64,000 nt of DNA from Burhinus oedicnemus. Lineage: Eukaryota; Chordata; Aves; Charadriiformes; Burhinidae. The position numbers and the translations under genes are program-made. This document shows positions 29,127-41,882 of the stretch, in pieces; the first letter of the stretch is position 1; the number at the start of each line of letters is the position of its first letter. A model generated the notes under the pieces. The model made no database searches. It worked only from the letters and a program-made list of their open reading frames with translations, and was not told where the DNA came from. Location of the stretch: the NCBI GenBank assembly GCA_008921705.1, contig VFFE01007078.1:1608507-1672506 (forward strand), read 5' to 3'.

Positions 29127-32100
29127 GCTTTTGTTGTGAGCTTTAGTAATCTTCTGGGGGTTTAGCTGCTAGTAGCACTCTGGTCTCTCACTTAAAAGGA
29201 GAATATTTAACCCTGTGTTGCAAATAAATGGCTGAAAGCTTGAGTCTTTTTGGTAGGATTCTGATACAGAGTGCCCTGATAAAGTGCTGGAGCTGTATCT
29301 TTTTTGTACTATCATGTTTCTCAGATGCTAATTTTATCTAACTCAAGTGAAAAGAGATGGTGTGATAATTTCTAATTGTTACCCGTGAAGTCTATTTGCA
29401 TTATCCTGGAAACCCAAATAGGGCAGCTTTAACTAATAGATCCTGTAGGTTTCAATGAATCATTTGTATTTCCAAGTTTGCTTTCATGTAGCTGCTGAAA
29501 GAGCAGAATTGCAACTAAAGTGTTGTCCGTTACAGTCCTGGCAGGGTTGTTATCACCCATGCAGTTTTTGCTGTATAATTGAGAATTCAATGCAGCTCTT
29601 GCTGAAGAAAGAGAGTTTTTTGAGTTGCACTGAGATTTCCTAAGTGCTTCAAATAACCACAGCTAAAAGCATCTAGTGTGCTTGTACTGAAGCAAAGACA
29701 AGCAGGGTTTTTTTTCTTTATTTTCAGGTCAGTGGTTCCCAGAATAATAATGTATGGTTGAACACACAGCCTCGTTTCCAGAAGGATGATATTGCAGCTT
29801 CAATTTTAACACTAGGGCACTATAAATTCTACCCTCAATGCAGGGCTGTTGCTACCAAATTAAAATAGCGCAGCAGCCCGTTAATACAGCAGTGTGTTTG
29901 TTAATAAGTAAATTCAGCCCCTTCTACTCTAACACAAAACTGGTCATTGCTTCTTAAAAATAGGAAAAATCTTTGAATCTATGTAATATTTCATATCTGC
30001 ATCTATTTTCTACCTATAGGGTGGGGGGGAAGTAAACGATACCAGGTGAATAGATTCTTCCTCATCCATGCCAGCTGTCTCCCCCTCTACAACATTGTTC
30101 CCTTCTGACAGACTAATCCTGTAAAACCCTGAATGTGGAGGAACTCAGCTTGGTCGGCGTCTCAAAATCTGCTGCAATCTCATTAGTCTGAATTTGGGAA
30201 ATTAGTAAGAGTTTTTGGAGTAAATTCATGTCTGTTATTAAATCAGTGAAAACGTATACTTGTTTTCCTTGTGATTTTTAAACTGAGACTTGCAGCATTG
30301 AAAGTTGACTGCTTCCTTTGAAAGTTTCAGTATGCTGTTAGGATTACTAAAATTAAATTCTGGTATGGAGAGGAAAGTAATAATTTTGTAATGTCTGTCC
30401 TGAATATTCCTTTCTGTCCTCTATTCTTGCACCACAATGTAATAACTGACCATCAGAGGGGTGCTGCACTACCAGCTGCAGTTGCACATTGTTTCCTGGT
30501 ACACTGTAATCAGCCTGACTCTTTGAGCATTTCTAGAGAGTTGAGTCTGAAACCTGTATAACTTTACCACTTTCAGAGATGTCTGTAATTGAGCTGTATG
30601 TGGACAAAGTTTTTGGAGACTCCTGATGATAATCCCCAAAGAATGTATCTTGTGCAATTTCTAAAATAATAATTCCAAATATACAGAGTTCTTGTGTTCC
30701 AGCTATCAAATTGGAAAAACACAAAAGCCTGAATCTTTCCATGCTGTAGCAACAGTAAGATCTGGCAGAAGCTGCTGCAGGTAGAAAGAAATTTCCGATC
30801 CCAATCTGCTGTACAGAGCCCTTTCTTCAGGGAAGGCACAAGGCATAGTGGTAAGAAAACACAATTCCCATTAATTTAGTTTAAAAGACACTTCTTCTTT
30901 TTTTTTTTTTATTTTTCTCCACCATAACTAATTAATTCACATTATATGACACCCATTCCATTACCTCCAAGAACAACTAACAATTGAATCTGTAATAAAG
31001 TCTGACCTAAACCCACACTTTATTATATAGTACCATCTCTGAATAGCAGATGGAGCTCTCAACCATTTTTACTTCATAAGCATTTGGAGATGGCAACAGT
31101 TCTAAAGCAAAAGATGTTCTGTGGGAATAGGCTTGAGAGAACTGGAATAAGTACATTATTTTGGTCTATGCCTTGCATGCAGAATCTCTAAGTTGATTCA
31201 TTACTACAGTAAAAAAATATACTATAGTTTCTTAGAATGGTCATGGTAGGACACTGAGAATAGATATGAAATGTATCTGCAGGAGTTTCACCAATTTGTC
31301 CATTTTAATTCCATTTTCTTATGAATTTTTCATATTCATAACTAATCTGAAAAATATTGACAGGATGACATTTAATTAAAAAGTATGTAGCATTGCCATT
31401 ATTCCTTTACATGGGGAAACTGGATGCTGATTTCACACTGATTTAACATTGCTCTTCCAGTCTGCTCTTGTAACTGACGTTTCTGCCTTTCCTCTGGGTA
31501 CCCAAACCCAGTGCCTGAACTAATCAAGAATGGTTGAACGTTGAATGGTTTTGGTGTTCTGGAACAAAGTAGGCATATTCCAACTCAGAAATAAATGAAT
31601 AGAGAATGTGTTAATAGTATCATATACAGTTATAGGTTCACACATACTGATTTATAGAAGAGAATATAAAACGCCTGGTTTGCTAGAACAACTTTTCATC
31701 TAATTTTTCAAGTTCTCAGGATAGGCAGTATACTGATATTGTTGCTGACAGTCACCAGTAATCTCATGGAGCAGTATAACTTCAAATAAGATGGATTACC
31801 AAAGAGAATTTTGTGTGCTTGAGTAAAAGATTTTTCTGATGCGGGTTTTCCATTGCACACTGTGTAAATCTGTCTGTGTTTGAAATGGAGAGAAGACATT
31901 ACACAGACATGTGGGTCCCACTTTAGAGCTGGAATAATTAATGCAGATGTGTGTGATATAGTTGTTGGGGGGCTTGGGGGCAGGGTGGGTTGGGGTTTTT
32001 TTGTTTTTAAGGAAAAAATGGTGTAACTTCCACCTCTGCACCTGAGTGATTTTTAAACTGATCTTTTTCCTCTCTTGTTTGTCATGAAACACACTAATAA

Positions 32101-33385
32101 ATAATGGACTGTCCATTACATTTGATCAAAACACAGTCCCATAATAATCATCCACAACAGAAGAACCTGCATGTTCTTATCTTATTGATTCAACTCATCT
32201 TGCAACTGTGGACTTGGCTTTCCCATGCAATTTGCTGGAGGACATCTTTGTGGGCTCTCTGAGTAAAGGCAGTTTATCTCATTTTGTCAGTGGTAGTACT
32301 GTGCAGTGGAATTACTTGCTCTGTTATAGAGCAATTCAGTAAAGGAAATAGGAATCTAAACTTGGATATTGTGACTGCCACTGTTTTATTCTACCTATCA
32401 GCTATCCCCTCATGTAGCTTTCTTACTTTCAAGTACTTGTTGAGTGCATTCAGTTGTTCTTGTTTTCCCTGAGCCTGTGAGCAGACCTGATACGTGCTTA
32501 AGAGAACTTTCCTTAAGAAGGAATAAAGCATAGGGGTGCAAAGTAGGAGTTGGAAGAGTGAGTGATAGTTGTAAGCAATAATATTGCTTCACTCTCACAA
32601 GGAGTCCTAACCTTGTGTAAGATGAAGTTTAGCCCCAAGTTTCTATAGTCTCTTTAGCTTAAATGTCAAAAAAGTGCCTTTAGTGTGTATCTATTTCTCT
32701 TATAGCCCTGCTGGGCACTTTCACAGGTTCTGTAGAGCTGTTAACCTTAAAATATATTTCTTCTAAGTGTGATTTCTGCTTCACACTCACTATTAGCTAG
32801 TTCACAGCTCCGAGCACTGACTGCACGTTTATCCATTGTAACTTCTGAGTGTCACCATGCTGAGCTGGGAGATGCCCTTGTTGGCGTTACTGGAAATCCT
32901 CTCCTTTCACTCCAGACTTCTTAAAACTTCAGCTGCAGCTGGTGGAGGAAGCAGTATTGACCCAGAATAACGGTTGAATAGAAATGTGACGTCAGTATTA
33001 GAAAGGTTTGGTTGTTTTCAATTTTGTTAAAGAAGTGTATAAATATCAACAAACTGAGGAAGGCTGGAGGATGGATGATAAGGGGGGGGTTGATTATTAT
33101 TTGATCACTGTAAGAAAAAAGTGGAAAGTACTTATGTTGCAGTAACAGCAAACCTGCAAGACTTTGGCAACTTGGTAAGTGTGTCTGTTGGAACATTTAT
33201 GCTTCAGCCACTTGGTGCCAGTGTTTCTGAGCGTAGCTGGGAATCACTGCTTTGTACTACAGCCCAGATAGCTCCATGTCCTTTTGGCTCTTCAGTCTGG
33301 TGTCAAAAGGACACGGTCATATGCCTATGATCATTTCAGCCTTATTTGTGGCTTAGAAACTGTCCTAAACAGTTATGGTTTCATT

Positions 33386-33409
33386 AAAAAAAAAAAAAAA
33401 AAAAAAAAA
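33386..33409. repeat. Poly(A) homopolymer, 24 A
   Basis: Uninterrupted run of 24 A in intergenic DNA. No upstream AATAAA within tens of bases and no recognisable retrocopied coding sequence, so a processed-pseudogene origin is not supported. Confidence 0.8.
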
Positions 33410-36400
33410 GTGCAATGCTGTCTCTAGTATTAGTAACACCAAAGTAATGACAGATGGAAACAAGGTCAACTTTGTAGAGTGGTAGGTCCTTTTATTAGGC
33501 TAACTGACAAAACAAATTGACTTTAAGGCACATAGCACCTCATTTGAAGACCAGCATGTAGACTTGAAAATGAGCTTCATAGCTGAGTCTAATAGAAGAA
33601 TATCACCTCCCTGTGCAAACTTTCTCTCAAAAAGTATAGTCCAATATAACTATGAGATCCAAAAGGGACAGATGGGTCAGTTGTATTCATTTAATGTTTC
33701 TATTTCTGGCAGTATCGGTGGCAGGATGCAGGGTGGGGTGGAGGGTCTGCATTTTGTTTTATTTTTAATCTGAACAGACCTACTGAGAGCTCTGCGAATT
33801 TGATGCCTTTTTGATTATCGGGTATGTAGGGATAAATTCTTCTAGACTGTTCTTAGTTTCATCTTTCTATGAAGCATTGTCATCTTCATCCTGAGATTTT
33901 GGGGTTTGGTCAGTCCTTTCAGAGCCCTAAGCTCTTTCTCTTCCCACTCTTGCCTACTTCTCCTAGGCAGTGAGATAGACACCGGTAAAAACAGACATTT
34001 GGTAAGGTTACAATCCTTCTCCCTAGAATGCCTTTGCCTCTTGTGTATGACTTAGCCTGATTACAGCCACCTGAAACGTCAAAGAGAAAAACGGGTTCCC
34101 CTGGCTGATAGACACTTTCTGTTTTCCATGTGAACTGAAGTCTTTGCTTACCTCTGATGCAAGCAGATTTTTAGATTATATCAGCAAATGATGAAAATAA
34201 TTACAGACAGATTTTCTTCTATGCTTGTCTAGAAGGATAACAAAATGAAAAATTATAATTACATTGAAGCTTTTTTTGTCCCATAGATGTTGCAAAGCAC
34301 TTTGCCGTGTCAGTTCCTTTTGGACACAGCATATGCCATCTTGTGGACAAGTCACATTATGTCTGAATCCTTGAGACAAATATTTAAAGATCATGATGTT
34401 TTGTGTGTGTGATAAAATTGCTTAGCTGTGCAATAGGTAAAATAGTATATATTTGTAGCTCAATGCAGATAATCCCTCTTCTTGGATGCTAATTTTGTAA
34501 TTGAAGTTATGTGAGTTTACTTGGTTCCCGTACTTTTGAGGAAGTTGAATTAATTTTGCTAATTTGTTACCACTTGTAAAACTATCAAATGTAAAATTCG
34601 CTGCAGTTTTCTTCTTAGTCGAGTTTAAATCAATGACCTAGAATTATGTTCATCTGGGAACAAAGCAGAAATAATCCTGAGAAACATCTGTCAAAGCAAC
34701 ATAATTGCTACATGCTAACAACAGTAAAAAGAAAATAACTTCAGAAATTTCCTGCTTCAAGAATGAAAGCAAAAATATTCTTCTTATTAGAGACACAAGC
34801 AGCTTGTGCAAATATTTTTTTATTTGAAATTAATATATCAATACTTTTTGTTGACCCACACTACTTTATTTGGTTCTTTCTTGGTAGAAAGCAAGTAACA
34901 ACTCTTAAGACATTCTTTACTGACTGAAAAGTCCTTTCTGAAAGCAATAAGGATTTGTTTTACAGGGAAGGCTCTAAAACCCCCAACATTTGTCAAAATA
35001 TTATGCTTGCTGAATGAGATTGTTTCCTTTTTCATGCAGAGATCAGACATCAACAGATTTTGTCTTGCAAAAGTCCTTTAGAGATAGCCCACTGCCTGTT
35101 TCTTCTAAAATTTAAAATAAGGCAAGTTTATGGTAAATGTTTCCAAAAACAAGTATGTAACAAGATAGTTATGAAGGTGAAGTTTTTGCTGTTAGCTTTA
35201 AAGTACGATTATAATAGGAAAAAGCCTCAAATAAATTGATCTAATTTAAGATCTAATTTGAACTCAATTAGAAGCAATTTTTTGTATAAAAAAAGACTAA
35301 TTTAAATTTGATTTCATGAATAGAAATTAATGGACAAATAAAGTAGTGTCAATCACATGCTAATTAAAGAAACTTTAATGTTCATTGTGCTGATAGCTCT
35401 GTCTATTCCTCAGGTAGGCAGAGCCATTTCTAGCTTTAGAGTAGATATTCTTGTCAATTGGTCATGCAGAGATACTGGAAAGGTGGCTGATTTATAAGCT
35501 TTCTCACCATTCATGTACAGCAGAATTATAGTGCTACAGAGGTGTAAGCAGCCCCTGGTAATGGATTTGTCACCCAATATTGCCAGGTACCACTGAAGTA
35601 CTGAAAGCTGTCAAGCAAGTGGCAAAGTAGCTGGGTCAGATGGTTCTACTGTTGAGATAAACAAATGTGGGGAATGTAACTGGTAAGAAAACTCATGACT
35701 TACTAAACAAACATCTCGGACCAAACCCGAGTGTTGCAAGTATTTGAAGATACTAACATCATCCATCCGTATGACAATAAACAAGGTCCTACACCTTGTG
35801 ATAATCAGAAGGATCTGTGTTTGCTGACCAATGCTGAAAAGTTATTTATGAGCTGGACTAAACTGAGCCATGAATTTGCAGAGAAGCAGTTTATTTTTAG
35901 TTACTGTAGATTCTGTTCTGGTTATGACACAGATCACATGATTTTTCTGCAGGGCAATTTCAGGAGGAGCTGCGCATACAATCAAGACTTGCAGAATCTA
36001 TGCATACAGCAGATCAGCCAGCTCTCAAAATCACAAAGTGCTTTCAACCACCACGTGAGGGTTTCTAGTTCACTTATTTTTATTACTAGTGTTTGTAAGG
36101 ATATTCAATTGTTTACTGATTGCCTTGCTTGTCACTAAGGATTAGTCTGAAAAGACAGAGGATTCATTTCAGCTGAGGAGTGTCCTGAACATTTGGCATC
36201 CATATGTAACAAGCCGCTCAAGGCTGCCAGCAAATTTGGTGAAGTGCTTTCTTCATGTGTAGGAATGGATGATGAAATTGCATTTCACCATAATTAGTCA
36301 TCGTTTTGGTAAATGGGTATTAATACTCACATTGCTATCACTGGCTATGACACTTGTGCTGATTTTGTCCCCAGATGGTAAGCTTCCTGGTTTGCTGCTT

Positions 36401-39400
36401 CCTGCAGACAAGCAGTATGAAGTGACAAGATATGGTATGTTAATATCTGAGTTTCTCAAACATGAACTGACACCTTCCCAGCTGAGACTGTTGACCATTT
36501 AACTTATATGTGGACTTGAGAGGTTCACTAAATCGCCTTTAATGAAAGCAGTCCTGCCAGAGGTGGGGAAGTGAAATATTAAACATTATGTCAAAGCTAT
36601 TCTTAACTCATATAACATAAGTTACTAGAGATTATAAACCAAGACAGAATTCAATAGCAATAACTTCACAATTGTCAGAACTGCAGCAAGTATTACTACT
36701 GCTAAGTTCAAATGTTTGTACATGAAGTGAGAGGAGCCTAAGAAAACAGGTATTCATTGGTGCCCAGCTTGGCACATGTGTGTGGGCGACGCTGGGAACA
36801 GAGTTTCAGAGAAGTGGATATTTGAGGCCTTAAGGAAAGCCTCATCGGATAACTATGAATTTTAGCAAGAAGGTCTTAATCTCTCTCTATATTTCTGTAT
36901 TGCTTGCCTATATCCCAACTAGGTTGTAATAATTCTGGTGTCCAGATGTCAGCTGTGTGAAAGATTATGATGTCAGAATTATGCACAAGAGACTACTGTA
37001 TCATTCCTTATTCGCTTCAGATCCACAGAGTCGGATCAAAGCAGTTCATTAAAGTAAGTCTGGCTGCTGCCTTAAGTTAAATGACAGAAAGCTTAAATGT
37101 AAGATTTAGAACAGTGGTTTCAGTGGTCAGATACAACATGAGCCAGCAAAGCTGGTTTACAGCCAAGACTACCACAGCTTGGCCAAACAGGTCAGGCATT
37201 ATTCTGGAGGAAGGGTGAGAAGAGGTGATTTTTGCACCGCTTTGTTCAGCAATGGCATCACAGCAGTTGAAATCGTGCTTCAGTTCTTTCTGTACGAAAG
37301 TAAGCAGGCAGCTTTATTTTTAAAACCATATCCTTCCTGTACCCTGTCAAGGGAGTGGGAAGATGAATTTGAAGGGTAAATGGTTGGAGAATCATAATTT
37401 TCCTCTCTGTTTTCTGATGGCACTATTAGAGAATCCATCAAATAATGGATGACTTAATCAGGACAGAGCTGCCATTTTTAAATGTGAAGCTTTTCTATCA
37501 TAACCATTTCTTTTTGGTTGTTTATACTAGGAGAACCATTACTGGCAGTGAATGGTTATTCTCCTTGTAATTCTTTACATGAAGTGCCAAGTGTTCTCGG
37601 AAAAATAAATCTATCATTACCTCTTACACCACACTGCTGTGGTGCTCTCTAGGGGAGATGATATGATTTACATATTTAAATGTTTTGCTGTAGTGTGAAA
37701 GAGTTTTACAATCTGGTGGCTATTATTAGCTGTTATGATGATCAAATTAACACTATGGGAGTTGGTAATTAAGAAGGAAGTAATGCCAAAAAAAGGAAAG
37801 TAAAGTATTAATATTTATGTTTGGATTAATTTAGCGATTCTGTCAAGCAGTTGCAATCCTGGGGGATCATTTGCAGTTTCAGACTTGTTACATGAGACAG
37901 AAGTAGCATATCAAATCCATTAATATTCCAATCTTCCACAAACGTATTACCCCACATATTACCAACTTGTGGATGAAAGAGATGTCTTTTTTTCCTTAAT
38001 GGTCATGCTAAGCAAGGCACGTAGAGGGAGGAGGGTGCATGCTTGGGGAAAAAGGATGGCAAGAGAATGGCAGATGTTTAGTATCAGGAGGAGTTGTGAT
38101 ACCTTAAACTAAGAGTTGGCCTCCCCAGGAAGGGGGGTAATATCTGTCCCTGCTTTGTGGAGGCAGGGAAGTCCACCTCCCTGCATCTGCCTGGCACACA
38201 GAGAGGCTCTAGGGTAAGGAGTTCCCTACCTGCCAAGATGGCAGTAAATGGGCAGCCGCAGCCTCAAAAGAGAGAACAGCAGCAGCCAGAAAAGCTCAGC
38301 CTCAGACCTGCCTCATTGGAGAGCACCAGCCAGAAGTGTCCGAGTGGCTGCTGTGAAAGGGGTGTGTGGGGTGAAGAGACCTGAGAGCATTTCAAAAGCT
38401 CATAACTTTTGGAGAGTTCACCCTTTTAATCCCATCGGTTTCCAGCACCCAGGGGTCTGGATCACTGGGGGAAGTGTAAAAGACATTGGAAGAAAATGGG
38501 AACCGCGAAAGAAAATGGCATGTATCCAAGAGCTGCCTTGAAGTAATTATTTATCTATCATGAGGGTTTCTCTTGGTTCCCCCTGCCGAGTTCCATATTG
38601 GTGTGGAGCAATAGTTTTGTTTTGATACATGAACCTAAGCAATGATGCTGTCAGTCACGGCGTATTTATCTTCATAAAGTAGTTTCTGAAAGGGAGGGTG
38701 TATTTGTGGGCGCTCTGTTCTCTTTTTTTTTTATTTGTTTTCCTCTGCCCCCTCTGTCACATACAGAGTTTATTTGGGGATAATTTAAGCTGAAATTATT
38801 AACTCCCAAATCAACATTGCAAAGCCCCCTATCACAGCTTTTTTTTTAAAAGCCAAGTGTTTGGAAACCAGAATTCAAGGTAACCCACTTCCTGGCAGCT
38901 TGAAACCTAGGCTCTGCTCGTTTCACACACTGCACTGTATTTTCAAATGAATTTAGCCTATATAATGTAAGACTGTTTGATAACTGCACATCGGTATAGT
39001 TGTTTATATTGATCAGGGCTAGTGCTCACCCAAGCAGAAACAATACAGCAGTGTTATCTAGGTCTGTCTCTGCAAGCTGTTAATTATTACATTGTTAGCT
39101 CTGAAGTATGTTGTAATTAGTTTTTCTGTAGTAATATGTGAGAGGTAGTATACTATGGTAGTACTTAGTTTTAGTTATTGCAGACATTTTTATGTGCACT
39201 CACTGTTAAAAGTAGCTTAAAGAATAAAACTGAAGCTGTCTACACAGTACAATCAGAAAGTGCTGAAGTTACTATACAGTGGGTTTGAAAGCTGATGAAA
39301 CCCTAAACCCTGATCAGGCTCAACAAAACCTCGAGGCTTGAGCGGTTCCTTTAGCTATTGCTCCTCTGCCCAACAGGCTTGGAGAGGACCATGTAGAAGT

Positions 39401-39990
39401 TGAAATTAGTTTCTCCTGCACTAAAGTTAATTGAGTTAACTTAGAGTAGACATAATTACTACATGGTAACATTATTCCTTCAAAATGTAGCTCTTGCCTA
39501 TCCTTCATTACCTTGACTTATGAAGCACTTGACAGATATTTTTTTTTTATTTGTTAGCATTTACCAAATCAACTAATATGCTGTCCCAGCCTTTGTTTTA
39601 TCAAAGCTCTAAGCCCTGGATCCACCCTAAATGAGAACATATTCAAAAACAAAAGTCAACAACACTATCTTTTTTCTTCCTAATCAAAAAAACCACCCAG
39701 AGTGCCAACCATTAAAAGCATTGTATAAAACCCCATAGAAGTAGTTAAGGGGACTCTATTTACCTGAGTGTTCCGCATTCCAAACTTCAGCCAGAATAGC
39801 TATAACTACTCTGCTGGGCTAACAAGGGTGCTGTTGGTGCTTTAGTAGGGACATGAAAAATTCCTCCCATCTACTATGAAGGAGCTGGTTAGGTAACTGC
39901 ATCTCATCACTCACAACAGGTAAGTATTACCAGTGCTTCAAGGACATCTCACCAACATGAACATGCACTTTACATTGAAACGTGGGACGT

Positions 39991-40044
39991 GTGTCATGTT
40001 TTCAGCTTTGAGGCTTGAAGTGTGAACCTCAAAGCTCATGTCAC
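39991..40044. repeat. Short imperfect hairpin
   Basis: AGCTTTGAGG (40004-40013) pairs exactly with CCTCAAAGCT (40027-40036) across a 13-base loop. The stem continues through GTGTCATG (39991-39998) against CATGTCAC (40037-40044) after a five-base bulge on the left side, with one mismatch. No gene context. Confidence 0.65.
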
Positions 40045-41862
40045 ATTGCAGCTTGGGAGTCCAAGAGAGAAAATCTACCTTGAAGATTAGCTGCTGTTAG
40101 CTGGAGAGGCAGCAGAACATCTTCATTTGTGCCTTGGACCTGTAGAACAGAATATTGATTTACACTTGTGGCACTGATAGTATGTGTATTTTATTATTGT
40201 TTAAAATGCAGGTCAATTTTAAAGAAACAAAATTTGACCGGTCACTAGAAATCAAATGACATAATAGCAATTTGTACTACTGTTTTGTGGTGGTGTGAGG
40301 TTTTGTTTGTTTTTTGTTGTTGTTGCTTTTTAACTGATGCGTTATTTCTTATTATCAGATGGGATTACTAGCTCACCAGCTGCACGTTATACAATGTGGG
40401 TGTCACATGTGATTTGTAATGATCTAGGTTTGTCTTAAATATGTTTTCCAGAAAGGCAGCCAAGTTTGTCTGGAAGTAATCAAAAGATGTAGAATCTCTT
40501 ACTTCTTTAGTCAGTTTTTTGCACTTGCTTGTCACCTACCTATTGAATTGGAAAAATAAGACATTACTCTCCAGTTTCCCAGCTTTTTCCTCTGAACATA
40601 GGTTTTTACTATACTTTGCTCTATTTGGTTAAAAAGCTCTTTACCATCTGATACTTCCCCCCTATAATCCAGTGACTGACTTGGGACAATAATTTCCTAA
40701 ACTTAAAGAAATTGTGTCATTCCATACTTAGAGATTTGATGCTCAGACTAAATAGCGATCTTCTTATCAGTATTATTTTATTAAGGAGAAACATAAGACA
40801 AAACAATGCATTCTATATACTGATTGTTTTGACAAATATGTACAATTAAATTTGTTTAACTTATTTTACTTCCTAGAAAACTTTTTATCCGAATTCTTTA
40901 GCAGTAACAACCTAGCAGAACAGTATCCGGTAATGGAGGCTAAAAGGAAAGAGGGGAAGAGATTATTTTGACTCTCTTAAATAATTACATATAAATCCTC
41001 TCCAGTTAACTTTTTGCCAGTTTTATACACAAAATTACATGAAAAACAACTTAGCTCATAGGTGAGCTAAATGAGCTATGAGGCTCAGAGAAAATACTTA
41101 GAATTAGCAAAATCAGTGCTAAGCTCTACCACTTTAATTAAAATTTAAGCTCTGCTTTCTCAGGCAGTCAACATTCCCATGGTCAGAAGCTGAATTTTGA
41201 TTGAGTACCTGACATTGTAAGTGTAAATAATTTGTTCTTCATCAGTATTGATCCCATCTGGAAGTTCATGCCCTTGGGACTTTGAAGTAGGTTTTCTTCA
41301 AACAATTGATGCTTCCAAGCAGTGAATTATACAGAAACAGTAATTTTTGATGTTTGGTCTGGTTTGGTTTTGTTTGTTACTTTAAACATAAATCTTCCAA
41401 AATATTTGGAAGTGTTATGCTTCTCGATGGCACTGCTGTTTGTGTTTTTTTTCCTTTTTTCTTTTTTTTCTTAACCCCATCAAGCTTACCTGTTTCTTTT
41501 TTAAAATATATTGTGAAAGCAAATCTATGAGTGGCTTAAATTTTAGCTGTTACTGTAGGTCAGGACATTGACTGGCAATTGCAATACCAGAATGACTGGC
41601 TGTATTTTGCTTGTACTAACTGTTCAAATTGTGTTGGAGTTCTTGTTCTGTTTGCTTTGCAACTTGAATCAGCCATTGCAACAGTGGGGGGAAAAAAACA
41701 AACATTCTTTCAGATTATTTGACTTAATGTATCTACCTTGCTTTCCCTGCATATCCATGCATATACATTGATTACTGGTCTGAAACTGCATTCTAGCACA
41801 ACTCTCCTTAAGTATCTAGTGTTATTGAAATGATCAAAACTCACAGAAATTCTTTTCTAGCC

Positions 41863-41882
41863 NNNNNNNNNNNNNNNNNNNN
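41863..41882. other. Assembly gap (20 N)
   Basis: A run of exactly 20 N, so the sequence is a draft scaffold. The real gap length may differ. Confidence 0.99.

Larger units (their letters stand above)
29127..41862. other. Intergenic DNA, no gene seen
   Basis: AT-rich sequence up to the assembly gap. It holds a 24-A homopolymer (33386-33409), an unsupported GTG-start 135-codon frame (35731-36138), and a slowly evolving-looking AT/GC mosaic at about 38550-38900. No gene is supported. Stannin (SNN), which lies upstream of LITAF in human, would be a single 88-codon coding exon, and nothing like it was found here on either strand. Confidence 0.55.

Noticed and set aside
29730..29760. CAGTGGTTCCCAGA, resembling a hAT (Charlie-type) terminal repeat; a similar reverse-strand word lies near 33240
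   Set aside because: Only 12-14 bases match a degenerate terminus, with no partner end or 8-bp target duplication identified.
35731..36138. 135-codon frame upstream of LITAF
   Set aside because: It starts at GTG, has no recognisable domain or splice context, and its Cys/Ser/Phe-rich composition fits chance in AT-rich DNA.
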